This document shows, one piece after another, positions 28,301 through 35,863 of a stretch of DNA of 64,000 nucleotides. Source of the stretch: Alphaproteobacteria bacterium. GTDB lineage: Bacteria; Bacteroidota; Bacteroidia; Bacteroidales; FEN-979. The notes beneath the pieces were generated by a model that saw only the letters and a program-made list of their open reading frames with translations, ran no database searches and was not told the DNA's origin. The stretch is taken from NCBI GenBank assembly GCA_009928665.1, contig SACF01000011.1, positions 1 through 64,000 on the forward strand, given 5' to 3'. The position numbers and the translations under genes are program-made. How positions within the stretch are numbered: position 1 is the stretch's first letter; each line of letters opens with the position of its first letter.

Positions 28301-31300
28301 AATTTCCTCCTGCTGCGAATGAATGTTTCACATTGGGATTCACCGGGAAATTGATCGTTACGGGTGGCGTGCCATCCCCAAAATCCCATTGCCACCTTTG
28401 AATCGATCCGTGAGGCGTTGAGGAGATATCTGAAAACTGAACCGAATCCTGCGCGCAATTGGGTGAGGAATAGGTAAAGTTGGCGACCGGTTTTCCTAAA
28501 ACCACTACCGACTTCGTGGTATCCTTGGTACAACCTTGTGAAGTCGTCACGGTTAATTTTGCCAGGAAGTTTCCCGGAGTGCCATAAAGATGAGTCGGAT
28601 TATTGGTTGAAGAGGTCTGTCCGTCGCCGAACTCCCACAAACGACCAACAATCGGACCGGGTGTGGCGGTGGATTGGTCGGTAAAGGAGGTCAGCGAACC
28701 CAGGCAAACGGTGTCGGTGATGAAATCGGCAATGGGCCTTGAATTAACACTCAATGATTGAACCAGTGTGTCACGACATCCGTTTCCGTTGACCACTATT
28801 AAGGTGACACTGAAATCGGGAGGCGATGGATGTGAGAAATAATGGGTCGGATGTTGGACGGTCGCAGTGTTATTATTTCCTGAGGCAGGATCGCCGAAAT
28901 CCCAGTTCCAAACCTGGATAGCGCCTCCGCCATTGGTTTGTGACTGATCGGTGAACTGAACAGGTTGTTGCTCGCATGCAGAACCGCTCCAGGAGAAATA
29001 GGCATCGGGTTTCGGAACACTTGTTATCGTTTTGATAACGAAAGAGGTACAACCCGACGTGGTGGTAACCGTGAGTTTTACATTGTGAATGGTGGCCGAA
29101 CCGGCAAAGGTATGAACAACATTGGGGTTGGCAGGTAAATTGATTACAACCGGAAGGGTCCCGTCATCAAAATCCCATACCCAGGTGTTGATTAAAGCAG
29201 TGTATCCGTTCGGAACAGTCGACTGGTTTGTAAAGCTAACAGGCGATCCGACACAACTGGAAGGTGAAAAGGTAAACTGTGCAATGGGCTTCGGATCAAT
29301 GGCCACCGGTTTGGTAACCGAGTGAATACATCCGTTGGAGTTCACGATGGTCAGGGTAACGTTGAAGTTACCGTAAGTCGCGAATGTATGTTGAGGCGAT
29401 TGCTGGTTTGAGGTGCCACCGTCGCCGAAATTCCAGGAATAGGATGAAATGCCGAGTGCATTGGCAATGGAAAGATCGACAAATTGAATGGCGCTGCCTT
29501 CACAATGGGTGGTAACGGTCGAGGTTCCAAAATCGGCGACTGGTAACTGGTTAATAGTAACTGTTTTGGAAGTATCTTTATAACAGCCGTTCGTACTGGT
29601 AACACGCAGGCTGACTACAAATGGACCGGTACCACTGAAAATATGGAAAGGATTTTGCAGGGTAGAGGTATTGCTGCCCGAGAGCGGATCTCCGAAATCC
29701 CAGTTCCAGGTTTGTAAACCACCTCCGCCGTTTGTCGACGATTCATCATTGAACTGAACCGTTTGTCCGATACAGAGGGTATTGGAATAGCTGAAATTGG
29801 AAACCGGCGCCGGAATACTGTTAACGATGTGTTCTTTATAGGCAGTACAACCATTGGTTGTCGTCACAGTAAGGCGAACTGTATGTGAGGTGACATTACC
29901 GGCAAAAATATGTGTAACGTCAGGCGAGTCGGGATAATTAATGGTAATGGGAAGGGTGCCGTCGCCAAAATCCCATACCCACTGATTTATATACCCGGAG
30001 AAACCGGATATTGTGAAGGATTTATTAATAAATGAAACCGGGCTTCCTAAACAACTGCTTGCGGTATATGTGAATTCGGCGATGGGTTTGGGATTGACAG
30101 TAACCGGTTTTGTGACCGAATGAATACATCCGTTCGAATTGGTAACGGTAAGTGTAACCTGGTATATACCATAGGTAGAATAGGTATGCTGTGGTGAGGG
30201 TTGAATGGAGGTGCCTCCATCGCCGAAACTCCAGAGATAGGAATTGATTGCGGCAGCATTGGCTTGTGAATCGTCGATAAATTGGATCGGGCCCTGTTCA
30301 CAAGTATTGGAGGCGGTTGCAACATGAAAATCTGCAACTGGCAATTCGTTTACGGTCACCGAAGTTCCATAGGTGTTGAAACAGCCATTGGTTGTTGTAA
30401 CAGTAAGTGAAACCGTGTAAGGACCGGCAAGCTGGTAAACATGCGAGGGATTCTGAAGTGTAGAGGTTCCGCCGTCGCCAAAGGTCCAGGCCCAGGATGT
30501 CACTGCTCCGGTTGCCGTCGTCGGGACTGTTTTATCCATAAACTGGATCGACTGCGGAGTCATACATTGTGGCGAGAGCGGTTCAATTTCAAAAAAGGCA
30601 ACCGGAGCCGGTTTCAGTGTCACCGATTTAGTTATCTCATTCACACAACCATAGTTGGTAGTTACCCTTAGTCTGACCGACCAGGTATATTGACCGGCGA
30701 TCATGGGAAATGTATGAAAGACGGTACCACTGTTTGTGACAACCTGCGGATCGGGTATGCTTCCGTCACCCCAGAACCATTCCCACTGAACAATGTAATC
30801 ATTTAACAGTCCACCGCCCGGTAATGACAGATCAGTAAACATTACTGGTTGTCCTTCACAGGTATTGGTGGTAAATGAGAAGTCGGGTAACGGCAAGGGA
30901 TTGATATACACCTGTTTTGAAACGGTATTCCGGCATCCATCAAGGTCGGTTATGATCAAAAGCACGGTTTTCCAACCGGGGGTAAGATAGGCGTGCGATA
31001 CACTGCTCAGGTATGGTCCGCTTTGCGAGGTGTTGTCGCCATAATCCCAGTACCAGTTTGAGACTTGTAACGGATCGGGAATGATGGCCGGATCATAATC
31101 AAAGTAAGTCAGTACCGGAAGCGCTGTAGTGGAAAGGCAACCCACATTTGCATTGGGATTACTGTTTACAATGAAGTTGACCGGCGGTAAGGCTTTGATG
31201 CTGATAACTTTAATAATAATGGATTCACAGTTGTTATCGCTGCTTGTCACGGTAAGCTTCACATTGAAGGAAGTCCGGATGGGATCCACGAAAATATGGC

Positions 31301-33578
31301 TGCAATTCTTGGTGTAGGCCACATTGTTCAGACTCGATGCCGGATCATCAAATTCCCATTTCCAGGCTATGATCTGAGCGTTCGAGCTCCCGATCGGGGG
31401 TGTGCTTTGGTCGAAGAAAAACACCTCCTGCCCTTTACAACCCGGCAAGGGTGGTCCGCCCACAGGAAGTTGGTTAATATTATTCCAGGTAAAGTTGGCA
31501 ATTGCCGTATCATAGATGGTAACGTAATCGATATAATCAACTACCACATTAGGAGTTCCGGCAAGGGTGATCACATGCCGGACAGCCTTTGTACCGTAGC
31601 TTTTAAACGAGTGGGTATCCACTGCCGGCATCGGAACAGGCGGGACAAAGGTATGTTTAACGGTATAAGGCGCCGTAAGGGAAGGATCGGGTGGATATCC
31701 TTCATCCTGATACTGCCATTCCTCTGATACAATGGTTCCCATAACGGGATCCGGAACAAATCTGACCTCCTTGTCAAGGCAGGCATCATAGGGAATCGGA
31801 TGGAAGGTAGGCACAGGCGGTGTAAAGGAGATCATGTCGGTATAGGTTCTGTAACACCCGTCGGTACTGGTACAAGTCATTTCCACATTGTAACTTCCCG
31901 GGCTGGTATACATGTGTACCGGATTCTTACCAAATCCGGATTGACCGTCTCCAAAATCCCACACAAGGTTATTACCTACCTGCGCAGGTAAAGTATTGTC
32001 GGTGAATTGAATTTCAAGTGGTAAAGTAGTATTGGCCCAAGTAAAGCCGACGGCCGGGTCGGGTGAAAATTCCGGCAAAGGATGTACATAAATGGTATTA
32101 TCGATCTTGGTGTCAGAACAGCCGTTATCATTGGTAACCGTCAGAGTAACAGTTTTTAATCCGGGAGTAGTATAGGTATGCGAAGGGCTGGAAGAGGGGG
32201 CGCCTTCACCGAAATCCCAGATTCTTGAAACGATCGCGCTGCCACCATTTTGCTGGCTCACATCATAAAATGTGACGGGGATGTCAACACAGGTCACTCC
32301 GTAGTTGAAGTTAGCGAGCGGAGAAGGGATCACACTGACATACAGGCCAAAGATGGAAGATACACAACCATTCGCATTCGTCACCTGAAGGGTGACATGC
32401 TTGGAACCGGCATCCGCGTAAAGGTGGAAAATCTGTGAAGGCGGTGGGGTTGGCGGTATGGCATTGAGATCATAGATGGTTGTAGTGTTGTCGCCCCATA
32501 TCCATTCCCATTTCACGATGGATCCTCCTTCCACTGCAGGGGTCGAGAGGTCATGAAAAAATGTGGGTTCTCCGACACACCCGGCATCATTCGAAAATAA
32601 GGCAACCGGAACGGAATTCGGCACCGAAATATTAATGGAGGTAGTTGCAACACAACCGATTGTATTTTCAAGTCGTAAAGTGACTGTATAGGGAGTCCCG
32701 GGAGAAGTGGGGTAGGCGTGGGTGGTCGTCATCTGTGGAGGCGTGCTACCGGTTTTTTCATAATGAGCCGTAGTACCGTCGCCGAAATCCCAGTCAACAT
32801 ACCTGAAAGACTCTGTGGTGGGCATCAGCGTTGCGATACTGGCGCTGGCATCAAAATGAAATTCGCCATAGGTACAATTCGGAACGGTGGGCGTGGCAAG
32901 ATTGGGTACCGGTTTGTATTTATCGGGATCGACATACACGTAATCGGTAATTTCATCAGTCCAGGTAGTGGTGCCGACAACTTTTGAAACCGTATAAAGC
33001 ACTTCATAAGTAATTCCCGAGGTAGTCGGAAAAGTTATCTGGGTATTCCGGGCAGTTCCCGAAGGTGTCCATGGGTTACCCGAATTATATTCCCGCCATT
33101 TCCATTCATAGGTTATAGTCGGATCGACCGGGGGAAATTGACCGTCGCCGGTGCCCGTAAAATCAACCACATTGTAAAAACATCCATGAGCCACATCAAA
33201 CTCATAATAAAAATATGCCGCCAGCATCGGACGTACGGTTACACTAAGAGGTGTTGCCGCCACGGCAGTACAGGTATTCCCCGAGATTCCTTCGGTAAGT
33301 TCAATCACATAATTGCCCGGATTCGACCAGGTTTGACTCAGTACATTGGTACTTGAGGTATTGATGATCGTGTTACCCGGCAATTGCTTTACAACCCATG
33401 AGTAGGTATGACCGGGCACACTCGGGGTTGTATAAACAACAGAATTCGACGCACTGGCGCCCACAACACCAGGACCTGTAATCCGTGGCTGTGTATCAGG
33501 ACATTGAGCAAATATCCCGGGGGTTGCTGCCAACAGCAAAGTGAACAGTAAATAGCAGCGAAGGAATCGATGGAACAT
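25326..33578 (-). CDS. Giant PKD-repeat surface protein with CHU_C T9SS type B sorting domain
   Basis: I place the start at the ATG at 33578 (2750 residues) rather than a TTG 27 bases upstream, because MFHRFLRCYLLFTLLLAATP gives a clean signal peptide ending GIFAQ. After two less typical Ig-like domains, about 27 PKD-type modules follow, each with a core like WxFGDGxxS, HxYxxxGxYxVxL and xNGC, plus a paired Cys near its start. Residues about 1080-1874 are three tandem copies of a three-PKD block (separate entry). The C-terminus (about 2642-2750, GLYVPNAFLPTSTN ... FDLWGHQLWES ... GWDGTYEG ... MPQGNYMWKI) is the gliding-motility-associated CHU_C domain used for T9SS type B export. It is followed by a PorP/SprF gene in the same operon and has a good promoter upstream. 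A large adhesin or surface filament is the likely role. Confidence 0.93.
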   Translation of the reverse strand: MFHRFLRCYLLFTLLLAATPGIFAQCPDTQPRITGPGVVGASASNSVVYTTPSVPGHTYSWVVKQLPGNTIINTSSTNVLSQTWSNPGNYVIELTEGISGNTCTAVAATPLSVTVRPMLAAYFYYEFDVAHGCFYNVVDFTGTGDGQFPPVDPTITYEWKWREYNSGNPWTPSGTARNTQITFPTTSGITYEVLYTVSKVVGTTTWTDEITDYVYVDPDKYKPVPNLATPTVPNCTYGEFHFDASASIATLMPTTESFRYVDWDFGDGTTAHYEKTGSTPPQMTTTHAYPTSPGTPYTVTLRLENTIGCVATTSINISVPNSVPVALFSNDAGCVGEPTFFHDLSTPAVEGGSIVKWEWIWGDNTTTIYDLNAIPPTPPPSQIFHLYADAGSKHVTLQVTNANGCVSSIFGLYVSVIPSPLANFNYGVTCVDIPVTFYDVSQQNGGSAIVSRIWDFGEGAPSSSPSHTYTTPGLKTVTLTVTNDNGCSDTKIDNTIYVHPLPEFSPDPAVGFTWANTTLPLEIQFTDNTLPAQVGNNLVWDFGDGQSGFGKNPVHMYTSPGSYNVEMTCTSTDGCYRTYTDMISFTPPVPTFHPIPYDACLDKEVRFVPDPVMGTIVSEEWQYQDEGYPPDPSLTAPYTVKHTFVPPVPMPAVDTHSFKSYGTKAVRHVITLAGTPNVVVDYIDYVTIYDTAIANFTWNNINQLPVGGPPLPGCKGQEVFFFDQSTPPIGSSNAQIIAWKWEFDDPASSLNNVAYTKNCSHIFVDPIRTSFNVKLTVTSSDNNCESIIIKVISIKALPPVNFIVNSNPNANVGCLSTTALPVLTYFDYDPAIIPDPLQVSNWYWDYGDNTSQSGPYLSSVSHAYLTPGWKTVLLIITDLDGCRNTVSKQVYINPLPLPDFSFTTNTCEGQPVMFTDLSLPGGGLLNDYIVQWEWFWGDGSIPDPQVVTNSGTVFHTFPMIAGQYTWSVRLRVTTNYGCVNEITKSVTLKPAPVAFFEIEPLSPQCMTPQSIQFMDKTVPTTATGAVTSWAWTFGDGGTSTLQNPSHVYQLAGPYTVSLTVTTTNGCFNTYGTSVTVNELPVADFHVATASNTCEQGPIQFIDDSQANAAAINSYLWSFGDGGTSIQPSPQHTYSTYGIYQVTLTVTNSNGCIHSVTKPVTVNPKPIAEFTYTASSCLGSPVSFINKSFTISGFSGYINQWVWDFGDGTLPITINYPDSPDVTHIFAGNVTSHTVRLTVTTTNGCTAYKEHIVNSIPAPVSNFSYSNTLCIGQTVQFNDESSTNGGGGLQTWNWDFGDPLSGSNTSTLQNPFHIFSGTGPFVVSLRVTSTNGCYKDTSKTVTINQLPVADFGTSTVTTHCEGSAIQFVDLSIANALGISSYSWNFGDGGTSNQQSPQHTFATYGNFNVTLTIVNSNGCIHSVTKPVAIDPKPIAQFTFSPSSCVGSPVSFTNQSTVPNGYTALINTWVWDFDDGTLPVVINLPANPNVVHTFAGSATIHNVKLTVTTTSGCTSFVIKTITSVPKPDAYFSWSGSACEQQPVQFTDQSQTNGGGAIQVWNWDFGDPASGNNNTATVQHPTHYFSHPSPPDFSVTLIVVNGNGCRDTLVQSLSVNSRPIADFITDTVCLGSLTSFTDQSTATPGPIVGRLWEFGDGQTSSTNNPTHLYGTPGNFLAKLTVTTSQGCTKDTTKSVVVLGKPVANFTYSSPNCAQDSVQFSDISSTPHGSIQRWQWDFGDGTPPVTINFPVNPNVKHSFAAGGNYNVTLTITTSDSCTAQKQSQVQIGFRPLANFIAGTNVCAMTAVQFTDLSQINSGPALTIWSWNFDDPASGINNTSNTQNPMHAFTAGGTYNVFLQVTNANGCIDSIRKPVSVNPVPVAIFSADTACVGSPTQFTDASTSPSGTVTAWSWDFGDPSSGSNNFSTLQHPTHTYLTTGTYAVTLQATNSHGCFEDTVVQVVAYPKPTAMFQYEAACINDSTQFTDFSIAPGSQVIGWFWDFGDGTGTANIQNPRYLYSTPGTYDVKLVVTNLTGCTDSVTIPVIARQVPVAQYSYMSLFCPAGKVTFQDLSTATAAAIVERQWIFEPGAFSNLPNPTYTFPLTNQKYAVSLIVTDTYGCRDTVVDSVFVKPGFTFSFSNDDVCEGYITHFTPVNMTPGDSLYSVSWNFGDPSSGQANNSTLYRPTHTFSGPGTYIVKFKAYNTDNCVDSVYKEVQVYEAPDPMFGFVSTPCDSTIQFFDSTANPGTGSIASWKWIWGDGGDTTILAPGPGNKSHLYVDPGLYQVTLVITNSNGCIDSITRTVQRFPCIQAVFTVKDTLCARYEIAFGDSSLPVARINQWKWIWDDGNETTYTTYTPVVYHTYADSGLYQVRLEINATINGTPITESMVKAIRIRPTPVTYFSNPSICLNQITLFRDTSNTFGEPNTWWHWNFSTNPTDTANVKNPPHKYDTAGIYNVKLVVMNKYGCEDSLSKETRVYRLPSAAFDNTAACAGDPTYFNDLTVEADAPLGSWRWSFGDPASLSDTSNLKDPEYIYEKTGDYSVNMIVMDTYGCADTVDSTVRVNVTPLSAFTVVSGYNGKQGQIKLNNVSADAKSYFWDFGNQKYSSEENPVATYTEDGVYIIKLIATNEFECTDTTFYEYRLLLKGLYVPNAFLPTSTNLSVRLFQPIGINLKQGFYHVAVFDLWGHQLWESTKLDDKGRPVEGWDGTYEGKLMPQGNYMWKITATFVDDTPWTGGDIGQGEYKTMGTVTLIR
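27957..30341 (-). repeat. Three tandem copies of a three-PKD-domain block inside the giant protein
   Basis: On the minus strand the blocks run 30341-29544, 29543-28737 and 28736-27957 (266, 269 and 260 residues). Each has the same order: domain A (FGDGGTS or FGDGQTS, short), domain B (WDFGDGTLP or GTPP, then V/ITIN-P plus HxFAG), and domain C (WNFDDP or WNWDFGDP, SG-NN/ST, NP-H). The first two blocks share phrases such as NSNGCIHSVTKPV and ADPKPIAxFT-like linkers. The domain preceding block 1 looks like a C type. Confidence 0.8.
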
Positions 33579-33705
33579 AGTAATGGTATTTGTTGACGTG
33601 AACAATGTGTTTGATTATACTGTTATGTACGACAAAAGTTTCATTCGAATGGTTGCCTGAGAAATGAAAATCATGCAGGAAATCTTTTAATCAAGGTAAA
33701 AACTA

Positions 33706-33735
33706 CAAATTTAATATATTCTTAATAATTATCAA
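33706..33735 (-). promoter_or_regulatory. Bacteroidota promoter for the giant PKD gene
   Basis: Read on the minus strand: TTG (33735-33733), 19-base spacer, TAAATTTG (33713-33706), a full match to TTG-N19-TAnnTTTG. Predicted transcription start near 33699, leaving an untranslated leader of about 120 bases before the ATG at 33578. Confidence 0.7.
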
Positions 33736-33813
33736 CAACACAGGCAACCCTAACAAATGAAATTTTGTCATTGAATAATTAAACGAAATATTTTATTATT
33801 GAACGAAACCTTT

Positions 33814-33821
33814 TACTTTTG
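33814..33821 (+). promoter_or_regulatory. Bacteroidota -7 box for the small lipoprotein
   Basis: TACTTTTG matches TAnnTTTG and lies 19 bases before the ATG at 33841. The -33 element is unclear. The box lies within the longer TTG-started version of the ORF, which argues for the ATG start. Confidence 0.5.
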
Positions 33822-33840
33822 CATTTATCAATCTGATCTT

Positions 33841-34155
33841 ATGAAAAATTCCATCATCATCCTGATCTCCCTCCTGGCAACTATCTTGATCTCAGGTTGC
33901 AGTAAAAATACTACTGAGGATCCCTGCGACGGGAAAGGCACCATCAATGTTGAGAATAAACTTGATTCGGCAATTTCCGTGAAAATTGTGCAGACCCACA
34001 GTACCGTTACGTTGGAAAAAGATTACACCCGCCCCTTTTCACTAACCGGCAATCAGCCTTATACCCTCACTATCGACGGTCCGAACTACCATATCGATTG
34101 TACGCTGATGATCTTGCCCTGTGATAATAAACTGATGGTTATTACAAAGCCATAA
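33841..34155 (+). CDS. Small putative lipoprotein
   Basis: 104 residues from the ATG at 33841. The N-terminus is a lipoprotein signal (KNSIIILISLLATILISGCS) with lipobox ISGC, Cys20. The mature part of about 85 residues is beta-rich (GTINVENKLDSAISVKIV, QPYTLTIDG) with paired cysteines, reminiscent of a small Ig-like or immunoglobulin-fold module, but I do not recognise a family. A TTG 42 bases upstream could extend the frame, but the added residues would spoil the signal peptide and overlap a promoter box. It converges with the minus-strand gene that ends 6 bases beyond its stop. Confidence 0.7.
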   Translation: MKNSIIILISLLATILISGCSKNTTEDPCDGKGTINVENKLDSAISVKIVQTHSTVTLEKDYTRPFSLTGNQPYTLTIDGPNYHIDCTLMILPCDNKLMVITKP

Positions 34156-34160
34156 TTCCT

Positions 34161-35783
34161 TTACCGGTCGAATCTGATTTTACTGAAATAAAATACAAAC
34201 CTTTTGCCATCCTGTTGGCGTGATATATTCTTTATCTCCTGATAACCGGAACTGAGGAAGAAGTGGTCGTACCAATGCTCGGTTCTCCCTTTGGCCTCTG
34301 ACATTAATTTATCGGCGGGTTGCAGCAGTTCAAGGCTTGAAAAATCAAGCGATTCAATGGTTTCATCTTTTCGTATAATCTTCGAGTATATCTTACCATC
34401 TGACTGATAGCCTATAACCAATTCGGGACCCGACGAAAAAAGAAATACTCGGGATTTAAGTTCCGTCGAAACAATATTTCTGATTTCAATGGTATTATCC
34501 CATAATAATTTGCCCTCAGGATTAAAAGAAACCACAACTGCATTCAAAAACCGGTATCCTTCGAAAACTGAATAGGTATTGGTATAGGGTCGACCGTAAT
34601 AATCAAAATCGGTAAAACTTTCCGTCCTGAACTGTGGTGTAAAGACCTCAGCCAGCAACAGATACTCATCATCGATCTTTTTTATTTCATGCAGAAAAAT
34701 TGAATAATCTAGGGAAAATTCACTGATTGGTTTATTGTTGCGGGAGGCTTTCTTTTTCAGATTGGCAATATCCTGTTCACCGACAAGCGATCCGGAATGA
34801 TTCAATTCAAGAAAATTAATGAAATTCAGATTTTTCTGATTCCCGTTTATAAACCCGGTAGAGAAAAAGCCGCTGGATTCATCCGATACAATTTTCTTTT
34901 GTGATTGTTTCGCCGCGCCCTGGCCGAAGGTCCCAAGTACCAGCTCGTTCCCTCCCGGCGAAATGGCAGTCAGGTGGGTCAGTAGTCGCTCACCCTGCTG
35001 GGTTCCGATCAAATACTCCTTTTTTATTGTACCCGAAGTGTCGTACCTCACCAGGTAATATTCAGTGCTTTTCCGCGTTACGGTCCGGCTGACAATCGCG
35101 TCGAGAAAAAGAGAAGAACTGTCGGTCTTCATCCACCTGAGCTGGATCACATCACCCTGTCCGAGTGGGAAAGTCTGCGACCTTGCAGATCCGGGTACGA
35201 TGGTCCGGATGAATCCTGCCCCTCCCGGAATGTTTATCCCGATCCATGCCCGACCGTTTTGAACCTGGAAGGAGACAACCTCTTCCTGATCGTTCATCAT
35301 TCCTCCCGTAAGCAGGAACAAATCCTTTTCAGGCACAATCTGCAGGATCGAAAAACCTGTGGTGATTCCCTTTTTTTTTCCTGAAAAAGCAAACAACAGT
35401 GCAAGGGTGTCATGGGTTAAAGATTCCGCTTCGAAATCCATATTGGTACTTAAAGGGATCGCTTTCACCCACTGACGTCGAAGGTTGGTATCGTAATATG
35501 AAAAATACCAATTTATAGCTGAATCTCCTTTGGTTTCAAGGCTTTTGTAAAACAGGATGACTCCGTGTTTGCCCACGGATAACACCCGGTAGGTCTCATT
35601 GGCCGATTGTGCCGGGATCTCAACCCTGAGGGGTCTATCCTCCTGCATGATCATCTCCGATTGAGCCTGTACCCATATCGGAAGGATACACCAGGCCAGG
35701 ATAAGCACTGTAATCCGGCTTATCGCGGGAGCCAGGTCTAATCCGCTAAATGGGGTCGTTTTTCTAAATTTGGAGGCTCTCAT
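34161..35783 (-). CDS. Secreted protein of unknown function, probably beta-propeller-like
   Basis: 540 residues from the ATG at 35783; the longer frame begins at a TTG (35807) that overlaps a TATTTTTG promoter-like box, so I prefer the ATG. A signal peptide follows a basic N-region (ISRITVLILAWCILPIWVQAQ, cleavage near residue 42). The mature protein is rich in repeating short beta-strands with aromatic turns (INWYFSYYDTNLRRQWVKAI, YYLVRYDTSGTIKKEYLIG, VVVSFNPEGKLLWDNTI), a pattern of four-stranded propeller blades built on remembered-value plus output lines. No T9SS domain and no lipobox, so it is probably periplasmic. Bacteroidota homologues of this kind are annotated as hypothetical. I cannot give a function. 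Confidence 0.7.
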   Translation of the reverse strand: MRASKFRKTTPFSGLDLAPAISRITVLILAWCILPIWVQAQSEMIMQEDRPLRVEIPAQSANETYRVLSVGKHGVILFYKSLETKGDSAINWYFSYYDTNLRRQWVKAIPLSTNMDFEAESLTHDTLALLFAFSGKKKGITTGFSILQIVPEKDLFLLTGGMMNDQEEVVSFQVQNGRAWIGINIPGGAGFIRTIVPGSARSQTFPLGQGDVIQLRWMKTDSSSLFLDAIVSRTVTRKSTEYYLVRYDTSGTIKKEYLIGTQQGERLLTHLTAISPGGNELVLGTFGQGAAKQSQKKIVSDESSGFFSTGFINGNQKNLNFINFLELNHSGSLVGEQDIANLKKKASRNNKPISEFSLDYSIFLHEIKKIDDEYLLLAEVFTPQFRTESFTDFDYYGRPYTNTYSVFEGYRFLNAVVVSFNPEGKLLWDNTIEIRNIVSTELKSRVFLFSSGPELVIGYQSDGKIYSKIIRKDETIESLDFSSLELLQPADKLMSEAKGRTEHWYDHFFLSSGYQEIKNISRQQDGKRFVFYFSKIRFDR

Positions 35784-35804
35784 GTAGGTGGAAATGTCCC
35801 GATA

Positions 35805-35812
35805 CAAAAATA
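35805..35812 (-). promoter_or_regulatory. Possible -7 box for the orphan secreted protein
   Basis: Minus strand reads TATTTTTG, matching TAnnTTTG, 22 bases before the ATG at 35783. No TTG at the proper spacing is visible, and the box abuts the terminator of the upstream gene. Confidence 0.35.
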
Positions 35813-35845
35813 AAAAAAAAGGTCGCCCGAAGTGAACGACCTTTC
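35811..35845 (-). terminator. Intrinsic terminator after the T9SS protein at 35864
   Basis: Minus strand: stem AAAGGTCG / CGACCTTT around an 11-base loop, followed by a run of nine T. It lies 20 bases after the stop of the 535-residue T9SS protein and separates it from the orphan gene. Confidence 0.85.
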
Positions 35846-35863
35846 AAACTTTAAGAAGTGAAA

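Noticed and set aside
27957..30341. CRISPR-like array
   Set aside because: Period is about 800 bases and in frame with protein domains; no short repeat-spacer pattern.
25326..33578. Many frames on the opposite strand across the PKD gene
   Set aside because: Shadows of the repeated coding sequence; rich in R, I and P and without family motifs or start contexts.
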